From Symsagittifera roscoffensis (Eukaryota > Xenacoelomorpha > Acoela > Convolutidae): 64,000 nucleotides of DNA. Both the position numbers and the translations under genes were made by a program. Shown here one piece after another: positions 32,901 to 44,900 of this stretch (positions are counted from its first letter, which is position 1; every line of letters begins with the position of its first letter). The stretch is from assembly GCF_963678635.1 (NCBI RefSeq), contig NC_087066.1, positions 53,460,312 to 53,524,311 on the forward strand, in the 5' to 3' direction. Below the pieces are notes generated by a model. It saw nothing but the letters and a program-made list of their open reading frames with translations. It did not search any database and was not told the DNA's origin.

Positions 32901-35900
32901 GCCGAAAATAAGATAGCGTGACGAGCAGACGGTGTACCCTATCCGAAATTACTCTATGAGTTATACACTCAAGACATAACTCATCTGGTGCGACCATAAG
33001 TCTCGAACAAGACCTTACTAGATTAGAATTAACCAAAAATAGATTAGAAATTAGACAAAAACATTTACAAAATGTTATACGACAATAATTTAATTGAAAT
33101 GTCTCTCCGACTCAATAGATCAGAGCCAATATTCCGAACCATAATAGAACTACCCGGAATTGGAAGAAGACCTCGAACCAAAGACGACATACGACAAAGT
33201 AGAAACTTGCCGTATAGTTATATGATAGTTCGGCAAAAGCCAGAACAAACTTTTATATTTCGAATACTACTTGCAATGAATTTAGATTTCCATTTGCAAA
33301 CATAAAACCTTGAAGTTAATCTTCAAAATCATTTCAGGCGCTAAACAAAATTAATATTATACAATAACGATTGATAAAAAGATCTAAGATCGTTTTCCTA
33401 AAACTCTGCAGTATTATACAAAACATGTTTGAAAAATATTTATTGGAAAATAAAAATAAAAATTAGTAGCATGACAATAAATGGTTAGTAATCATAAATC
33501 ATCTTGTTGTTCCAGCTTCATCACCTAAAACATAACAGCAATCATCAACTCACTAACATCATAAAACACTAAATCTTTCCTTTACACACATTTAAAATTT
33601 TATCAAAACTCAAATTCACTTAATTTTAAAACCAGATCATCAAGGCTTATCCTTGGATCTTAAATCATTTTCTACTTAATTAAATTTCAAACTTGATCAT
33701 CAAGGCTTATCCTTGGATCAAACAGAACAACTTTGTTCTCCCCCACCCACTTAATTAGTGTCTAACGACCTCAAACGTCGATTCACTACCCAACCCTTTC
33801 TAAAAACCCAGGACTAATAGAAATTTTTACACAAAACTAATCATTCAAATTAGGATAAACAGTGAAGAACTTCGGTTATTCATCCTTCACTTGACCCCCC
33901 CTCTTACCAGACCCAGGATAAATCTTAGACTTAGTAAGTTTAAAATAGTATCTAACGAACTACTCGCGTTCTAATTATACCTGAACCTTGTGGATCGATT
34001 TACTATTCTCCAACCCTTGAACACAATCACTACCCCTAAGTAAGATTAAGTAAGTTAACACCTTAGCTTATACTAGTCACGAGAAAGTAAAAATCATTCT
34101 TCGGAATCGATATACTTTTCTCTCCAACCCTGAACAAATAGACCCAGGTTAAGCTAACCAAAAAATCGTAAGAACTAACAGTTTAGGAAAATAGAAATCA
34201 TTTAACAACCTTTGCATCCGTCATTCTAAACCTTATGTCATTTAAAAACCTAGGAAATAAACAAACAATCATTTTACACAATTGTGAAATAGATAACAAA
34301 AAATACGACCTTGTAATCACACCTCATACACAAACAGTTGGATACATTCGCACAAAACGACAAACACTAAAGAGGAAAATAATAACTAAACAAAGACAAA
34401 TAACACGAAAAAGATTTTCAAAAAACCGAAACGCATTTTCAGAATCAGAAACCAACAGTTTAGACGAACTTTACAAACTAAAAGAATCAGTAGATAAAAA
34501 TTACCCACTTCACGATCAATTATATTTTTCTGACTCAGAAACAACTTCAAATTCATCACAAAGAGGAAAAAGAAGAATAAAAAAGCAGTATAAACACAAA
34601 CCAGTACATTTATACAATTGGAATCAACCAATTCGACACATTAATAATTACATATTAACAGTCATCGAACGAAAAAATGAGCTCAACGCACACTCCAGGT
34701 GAAGAAAGTCCAGATGATGATGAAATCTTTCCTTTTATAGTAGACGCAGATACTGATAGAGGACAACACATATTTTGTCAAAATTTACTCGTAAATTTAT
34801 TTGAACCCGGAATCAGTCCATGTAAAACAGAGTTCCCCGATGTAAAAATCAAAAGACAAATCATAGACCACTACTTAAAAGATATATGCAACATAACACA
34901 ACAGTATGGAATCTACTCTATAGAATTCACCTCACCAAACCATAATAATAGAACATATACAATTCAAACAGACGATCTTGATTTAGAATTTTCAAAAGTT
35001 TTTTCAGAATATATAAAAAGCATCCAATATCATAACTCACAAAGAGCAAACTCCATATTCACCAATGAAGTTTTCACAATAATATATAGTTATATTTCGA
35101 TATTAGAAAACGAAATCCCAATAACAAATGTCTCACCGACAGAAACATCTAAACATTTAAGAGTACGACATGAAATCACACTACTCTCTAGTTATTTAAA
35201 CATCATTAAAGAAAATTTCACGAAAGACGACGTTTCACAACATACAAAACACGATCTACAAAAAATTTTGGCATGGTTCATAATAGATTATTTTACACAC
35301 AATATTGATTTAATTGCACAAGCAAGAAAAAATTTTAGACCCCAAAATTCGAACGATGATACCGCTATCACAGAACAATCAGATTATGTTTGGGACCCCG
35401 AATGGTCTCATCCCGCATTTATAAGCTTTCCACAATCAATCTCAAGTCAAGCAATAGGTACAATATCTTACATAAGAGATTATGTAAGAGTAATACCATT
35501 AACAATTGATGCAACACCATTAAACTATAATACATTTTTACCCGATACACAAAATAATAGTTTAAACTCGACAGTCATACACAACGAAAACCTCAATGGA
35601 ACTAGGAATCTTACTCAACAAGATATCCAGACACCATCACACTTCATAAATGAAGAAATTGTACACACAACAACTACACAACAAAGTATTTCACCAATAC
35701 GCCCAAATTTAACAACACCAAGAAATACAAATCCTTCACAAACACAGGTAACCTTACAATCAACCGTTAAACCTTCGGTTGCCCCTAAATATTCACATAT
35801 GGATTACCAAACATACAGACCCATGACAATACCATCAAAAACACGCAAAACATTCACTAGAAACAACTTTGCAGACCATAATTATAATTATACACATCCA

Positions 35901-38900
35901 TCAAAAACAAATTATCAACCACAAAGGAATTTTAATCAATATACAACACCTCGAAACTGGGATAACCCAACGGCCCAATATAATTCCAAAAATTTTCAAC
36001 CAAATCCTCCACAGGATCGCAGTGAAAATTACCCATTTTTTCAACAGAATAAAAATAAAAAACAAACATCTTATCAAATGGATTATTTATCCTCAGATGA
36101 TGATTTCTTACAACCAGATATATTTGCACCAAATACTCAAGAATATCGTAGACAAGGAATACAGAGAACACGTACAAATCATAGAAATTTTTCTCCACAA
36201 TCAATAGATGCACAACATCAACAACCAATTCAACAACAAAATCCAATTAATACACAATCTTTTCAACCAATTCAACAACAAAATCCAATGACTGCACACT
36301 CGTATCAACCATCACAAATGCAAAATGAAATACCACTCCCATATTATCTCCAACAACATGAAATAACAAGAAACCAACTTTCAAATTTTTCTCAAATGCC
36401 AAATGCAGCAGAATCACTACAAATGACAATGAATCCATACCTAATGGATGACGAAATGTTCAAAAGACGAAATGTTCAATGTTTTAGAAAAATACCACCA
36501 AATACTTCAGAACGAAAATCTGAAGGCCGCCCCCGATAAATCACACTTCTTTTTGACAAGAGTTAAATTCTTAGGACATAACATAGAAAGAAAAACAATC
36601 ACTCCACTGAAATCACGCATTGACGCTATTCAAAAACTTCAACCACCAACAAATAAAAAGAAAATCCAAGAATTCCTTGGAATGTTAAACTTTTTAAGTA
36701 AATATGTTTATAAAATGCAATTATATCTACGACCATTTTACAACATCCTTAGACAACAAAATAATTTTGAATGGAATACAGAACATCAAGCACGATTCGA
36801 AGAAATAAAGAAACTTTTAACTGAACAAATTTCAAACACAATTCCAGACCCTGATCAACCATTTTATGCAATGTGCGATGCTTCGAACTTTGGCATCGGC
36901 GCAGCACTATTACAATCACATAATGGTACAAATAAAATGAACCTGATATCAGCAAATTCCCGATTATTCACTCAAGCAGAGCTACGACTCTCAACTCTAA
37001 TGAGAGAATGTACAGCCATAATATATACACTGACAGAATATGAATTTCTGATACTTGGATCAAAACATCCAACAGTTTTATTCACAGACCACAAACCAAT
37101 CATTTTTCTTTTCACACAGAAATCTAACCCAAACCACCGAGTTTACAGATTTCAACTAATTCTAATGAAATTTCCAAACTTACATATAGTTTGGACTGCA
37201 GGAAAAAATCTTGCATTACCAGACACCTTAAGTCGAAATACACCACCTGAATTACTTACACGAAAAACAACAGTTGAAATACCCAAAAATATAAAATTCT
37301 ACCTTGCAGAAAACGAAACATCACCTCGATTGGAATGCAAATATGCAGTTAAAACTGATATTGAACAATCACAAATAAATAATTTACAACATTTCCCACT
37401 TTATCTAGATTGTCAAAATAATCATTATGAAGTTGACTTACTTGGAACATCAACTTTCAAACCAATCCCATATTCTCAATGGATAAAAAATAACACCCAA
37501 CAAAAACGAACAAAACAACACCCACCTAAAAAAGACCATTTTCCGCTAATTGAAAAAGAAGATTTAACTGATAAAATAAATTTATCAGGACCACAAACAA
37601 ATGATTCAAAATACACAATAAATCAAGTTTTTGACCTTCACGACCCACTTGATACAATACCCTTATCTAAATTCGAAATTGAAAACATTTTTCTCCCCCC
37701 AACAGATACGATTACAATTTCAACACTGAAACAATATCAAAATCTTGACCCGATAATTAGACAACTGAAATCATGGCACAAATATAAAACTAAACCTATC
37801 AAAGCAGATTCAACCATTCTAGGAAACAAAACACTCCTCCGATACTTTCGCAAATTTAATTACACAACAATTAATGAAACTACAGACCTTTTAGAATACA
37901 ACTTAAACGAATCCATAGTCCCCTGTCTTCCTATAAGTATGATTCTTATAGCTTTTAATATTTCACATACACAAAATATTAAAGGACACTCTGGATCAGA
38001 GAAAACATATTCAAATTTTATACAAAATTTTTACTTCCCAAATGCACCAATTTGGATAAAAGTACTATGCAATGACTGTATAGTATGTCAACTAAATAAA
38101 CCTTACCCAAATCAAAAACAAATAGCACAAAAACAAGATTTTAAAGGACAAAGTTTGTACTTTAATCACCGTATCTCATTTGATACTAAAGGACCAATTT
38201 CACCCTCATCAGAAGGAAACTCCTACATTATGGTAATTGTTGACGCATTTACACATTATGTAGCACTTAACCCAGTACCACATTGTAACGCTTATTACGC
38301 TTACACAACACTCTATGAACACTGGATAGCAAAATTCGGACTACCAGAAATTTTAGTTACAGACAATGGTACAGAATTCATAAATAATGAAATAATAACA
38401 CTATGTCATTTATACAACATTAAACACAAACCACGTACATCTCATGCACCTTGGACAAACGGCTTAGTCGAAGGTATGAACCGTTCACTACAAGAATATC
38501 TTAGATGTATCATCAACGGAAATGATACAAAATATACCGAATGGTCAGCAGATGTAAAATTATTTCCCTTAGCATATAACTCACAAATCACGACAACTTT
38601 AGGAATGTCACCATATGAAATGGTTTTTAACCAAAAGCCACGCAAACCAATAATGTTTACAGCAAATTCTCATAAAAACGCACAAGGTTATTGTCAACCA
38701 AATAAAGACTCAATTTGTTATAACCTACCTTTACATACACACGATGAAGATCATTTTCATCACCCACAAATTCTTAAATTAGCCTCCGGTACACACACCG
38801 AATGGATTTTAAATAGAGATAAGAAACACAATGAAATTTACCAAAAAATAACGAAAAAGTTATTACAAAGACAAAACATAAATGAACAAATCAATTCACG

Positions 38901-41900
38901 CTTTACACCAGCTTCCGATTTAAAAATTGGAACATTTGTTTTAATACCTAATTTTAATACTCAAAAAGGAATTTCTAAAAAATTACAACCCCTCCGAAAA
39001 GGACCCTAACAAATAATTGCAAAACCCACTGATGTCACATATAAAATTATCGACTCAAACAAAAAAGAAATCGTTCAACATCGAAACAACCTATTACCTT
39101 ATTACCCAAAAGAATACGCACTCCGCGAATTAACTCAATTATATTCTTTCACAGGATTAAAAATCATTCAAAATGAACCACATCTGAAAAACACAGAACA
39201 AAATGATAACCCCACCGAAAATCAAAACACAAAACCAACCGCAACCAAAATCAATACACAAAACCATAAAGAATCTCCAAAACAAAGAAAAAATAGAAAA
39301 ATGACCGAACAAATAATACCCCAAGAAGAAATAGACAAATCAGAACATAGAAAAACAACAAGACTCCGAAATCAACCACGTAAAAATTACAAAATGTTCA
39401 TCCCCCAATCTAAAATATTAAAGAAAGTAGAATTTAAAAAGTAATTTTAAGATTTTATACTTCACGATCTTGAAACCTCCGTAACATTTTTCATTTCAAT
39501 TTTTCAAAATAACATGCTCACAAGTACGCAATAATTCTAGTTCAAAATAGACCAATAGGATTCATCCAATCCGCCACTTTCTCTAACTCAAACTAAGATC
39601 AATTAGACGAATAATCTAGAACTCCAGGCACATCTCTAACTATAACTTTACAACCTCCAGGTCAAAAATAAGCAAACCACTCCAACTTGACAGTTAAAAT
39701 AAATATCACCATAATACCGTACCCCTCCCTTATCTAATAACCCAAAGATCAACAATATTTCCCCAACTCAGACCACGAATACCCCCAAAACAAATTTGAT
39801 AACTTAGCCTAAAGTAACAAAATGAAGATTTTAATTAGCCTAAAGTATAAAAATCTCACCATACCCCGGATCATTTGACAAACAAAAATAAAGAAAAAGA
39901 CGACCTTCCAGTCACCACGAAAATTGCCCCCAACAATTTTTTACAAAACTCAACCCACTGGTCAAAAAACTAATAAATAATTCGACCACACTAGAAAATC
40001 GCCTCAAACAGCAAAAAATATTCGACCAAGAGATCATTTCTTAAATGCTCTTCTCTCAAACAGTTGCTCAAATACTTATAAATTTTAAACATTTTTTTTC
40101 AATACTTGAAGCCTTTATAATATTTCTTTTTGATATACTTGAATATTTTCTAATAATCCTAATCATTTTTTGTAACATTTTTTTAATTTTCTACACAATA
40201 CTCGAACTATTCCTCCAACTTTCCAAAACCCTTGATTATATCCACAGGTACGATTTATACAACTTGTCTAAATGATACGAACAATTTTCAGTAGAACTGA
40301 TATTTTTTTATTGTTTGTAATTTTCATAACATTTTTATCATCCCTCATTTTGACAATATGCAAATGTATAAAGAAAGCAATCATCACATTTGCCCTAGCA
40401 ACAATTTTTCTAATTATTTTTTTGGAAGAATATTATAATAAACATAAACCTTCCCACTAAAGTAACAATTCAAAAATCCATCAAAAATTGCTACCCAACA
40501 GTCACAGAATCAGTCTTCACCGACATCATCCCAAGATAATCCAACACCACCTTCAACTACTCAAAATCCTCAAACATCTACACGAATTTCTTTTCAAGAC
40601 AATCCATACACTTTTGAAGAACGGCACGCTCGTTTATCTGAACCACTAGAACCAGTTCAACGACAAGCATCTCTAAGTGAACCAACATATAATCTTTACC
40701 CAACACTACCACAAGAACTAAGTAGAATACGAAACCTTAGTCAAAACCAAAACACAACAGAAATAAATAGACAAATTATACATCCTCGACGAAATAGAAA
40801 TTTTCAAACTCCCCGAGTTCATTTTGACATACCTCAATCCCCATCACAAACCACTCCAGAAAACACCACTGGTATCACACCAGAAACTCCTACACTTTTT
40901 TCACAACGTAGCACCTCAAGCTTACCATCAGATTACTTAGGTTCAACACCAACATCTGAACAAATACGTGAAAATCCTTTTAACCCCACAAACCAAACAT
41001 CACGACTGCCATATTGGACTACACATTCATTTACACAAGGTGAACCAAATTTAGTCAATGACCCCATAGATATTTCTACGGTTACAACAACATCCTCATC
41101 ACTACCAGAAACATTATCACTACCATCAACACCATCAATAAGCCAATTTTCACCACTACCCTTTAACTTAAATTTTCCAAATAATCTCGACGCCAGATAT
41201 CGAGAACAATCATCAATAAATATCCCTTTAAGATTAGATTGGAATACATTCACAGCACCTCCACCATTATTTGGACAACATCAAGAAAGTAACCGCCTTC
41301 ATAACTGGGCACTTAATAGATTACAATATCGCCAAGATATTCACAACGATATCCGTGATCACAATATTCAAATACTCCAACAAAACAGTTTACAATTAAA
41401 GTTTGAAATCACAGTTAAATTAAACAATATTACACAACATCCCTACCCATTAAATCCACCTAACATAACAGCTCAATCACTACCACCACCGTTTATAACT
41501 ACTGAAGTAATATATAAATACGACAGATACACCAAAAACACAATTGGTTACATTACATTTTATAATCCATACTCAGGATTATCATACACATGTATATTCT
41601 AAAATTATTAATTTTTCTCCAACTCCTTTTTCTAGTAATCTCAAATCAAAACATAAACCCTTCCCCTCGTACAGGACCACAAGATTTATTAGTAACACAT
41701 TACGATTGTGAAGAAAATGAACAAAAAACACTACACAAATATGCAATAAATCAAGTATCACAATGTGAAACAGAACCACAAGCTATAGAAACCACAGATA
41801 TAATAGCAACACTCTATTCAAAAGCCCGAGCAACAACAGTTACAGGTTATAAATTCACAGCGACATTTTCCGAAAAGAAAGTACATTGTTCACAAGTCTC

Positions 41901-44900
41901 CAACGGCAACAAAAACCGACTTGACCATGAATCATTCTATCAAAGTAATATAGAACGTCTTTTACATCTCAATCCCGACGATTGTACAAATGAATTACTT
42001 AGACTAAACATCACACAAAATAAAAACTCCCAAAGAAAATTAGTTAATTTTCAAGTTTTTTCAGACTCTGTACATCAATCACAACTTGAAAGACACCAAG
42101 GACATGTAAAACTAGACGAAAAATACCCGTATAACGGCGCACACGGACGATTAACCTATGACCTACATGATAAACATTGGATACCACACATTGGTATAAA
42201 TAACCCATCAAACTGCAAAGCAGACACGAAAAATAAAGGATACCAAGAAATAATGTTTTTCGATTGGAAAATACAACTCGAAAAAATACAACTCACACGA
42301 GATTTATCTGATAATACAATGATCTATCAAGGAATCCGACTACCTTGTAAAAATGATCAAGGATATTGCGACCCTACAACAAGAACACAAGCAACAATTG
42401 TTTGGTTCCCCGAAGATACATGTACAACATTTCAAGTAGCAAAAATACACGCTCGTATGATAAAATTTCACGAAAAATATTTTATACAATCAATTCCATA
42501 TGAACAAGTCCATCCATCACGCAAACTAAGTTCCGATTTTAGAAACATAGACAATATAGAAAATAAACTGACACGTTTTCAAATATATCAAGAAACAGAA
42601 CTTGCATGTAAATACAGGAATCCACTTCACAGAACACAATACTCTGAAATATTAGTTGAATACGAAAAAGGATTCGACATGACCACTGGAAAAGTAAAAA
42701 TCGACCCATATGCCACAGGTCATCCTCTAAACGAAGGAACATCCTATATACCAGTTAATTTTGAAAAAAGCAACGGACAACCTGGTGGACATCTAAAACC
42801 TTATGACACCAGAAGCACACGCTTACAAGAATTATCACTAATGAATACTACATATTTCGGTAATATCCACTATGATATTCATTTGGATATGAAACTAGAC
42901 TATACAATTAGCCGCATTTTTCAAGAAATGTCACTCTCCGAATTAGAAACACTACACCAACTATGTGAATTAGAACGAACACAAATATTACAATCACTTG
43001 CACTAGCAGTATTAAAAATACCCTACGCAGGATACTTATTATCTGGAAATAGATCAAATTTTTTAGACTATGAAGGAAACATCTTATGGTTTTATACTTG
43101 TACTAAAAAAGTATCACCACTATACGTTTTTGAAGATAAACGATGTTATAAAAGAATCCCTATCTTTTATAAAAATAAAGTACATTTCGTGGATACACTT
43201 TCACGAAGAACCTATTTCTGGGATACCGCAGTCCCATGTGGATCAGAAAATAGCCACAATGTAGTACAACTAAACCCTGATGAAAATAAATATTATCTTC
43301 TCACTCCATATCCCACATTAATGCAATCACTCAAAAAATTTTCACCAGAAAGCATTCGCGCTATTGCTCGAAACCCAAATATAGACTTACAATCAATAGG
43401 AATCTATTCAAAATCAGATATTCAACATCACATTAGAACACAACAATTCCAAGAATTATTAACACAAATGGACACTATACAAAGACAATCAATAGACCAA
43501 AACTTACGCAAACTTGCAGAAACCGCAGGATTTGCCGATATCTACACGCAAGACTATAGCGGATATTTTAAAGACATTAAAGATTATATATATCTAAACG
43601 GCGAAAAATACCGTCCCCAAGATATATCACCAATCAACATTTTTAGCTTTGTTACACTCAAGAATGAAATCCTTGATTTTCTAGGATGGCCCTACTACAT
43701 CTTAGAAAAATTGACTATTTTATACGCAATGTTTAACTTTATTGGATTTCTTTTCTCACTCTTAAAAGGAATCTACAATACATGTGCTATACACACACAA
43801 GTAAACAGACAAGCAAGCGTAGCACGCATACTCTTTGCAGGATTTTTTGGAATTTTTTCCACATCTATAAACAAAATTCTTTTAGACGCACAAATAAAAG
43901 AATATAACACAAAAATAACAACACGACAGAATACATACGACGAAGAACATAACAATGTCGACACACAGCCAACGGCACCACAATTACCACCCCTACCAAA
44001 TAACCATCCACTATCCCTAGTCCCACGAAATTTTCGAAATTTAGCAATCACACATAATCCAAATTTCCGACTCAATACATCGCAAAGTCCCGTCCAACAT
44101 ATAATGACACATCAATCACAAGATGATAATACTTATGAACAAATTATTGAACAGCCCCATACCACCGCTTTTCAATCTCAAAATAATAATTTTTTTAGCC
44201 CACGATGAGCCGCCAACTTGGATCACTACACCGATCAAATTCCCATCCAACCAATCTTACCTCTCCAATCCCAATCATACCACTTTTTGCTTTTCCGCCA
44301 CCCGATTTTCCATCTAGCAATGTAACATCAGGCATGAATTCCGACACTAACTCACATATTTCAGTTTTATACTCCATTTCACAACTCAATAACCCGAATA
44401 TTGAAACCCCCGATGAATTCGCCGACTCAGAACCATCTCCATCCAATAATTTTCATAACCCTTCTAATTTTTCTCAACCCCCTTTTCAACCCATATTATC
44501 CAATAACCCTGACCCAATCACTCCCACACCCTCTTATGCTTCCCAAGTTACCCCAACCTACTCCTCATACCATTCTGACCAATCATCTCAATCTCCAGAC
44601 ACCCCCCGAATCTCCCCAGAGCTAGATAACTTTATTACCCTTCAACAACAACCCTACCACCTTAATACCCCAACCATAAACCAAATCTCCTCCACAACAA
44701 ATTCATCCAATCCCCCTACACCCTCTTCAAATTATACTGAATCATTAACACCATCATCCACATCCACTATATCTTCACTAAACACTAATAGAGCTTACCG
44801 CACTTTTAAAAGAAAATTCCCCAACCATCCTTTCCCAGCAAAACCAGGAACAGCCCGTGAATACATCAACCACCCCCAGCATACTAACACTAAAGAATTT

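Noticed and set aside
36748..38645. Minus-strand ORFs within pol and env
   Set aside because: Reverse-strand shadows of plus-strand coding frames in A-rich sequence.
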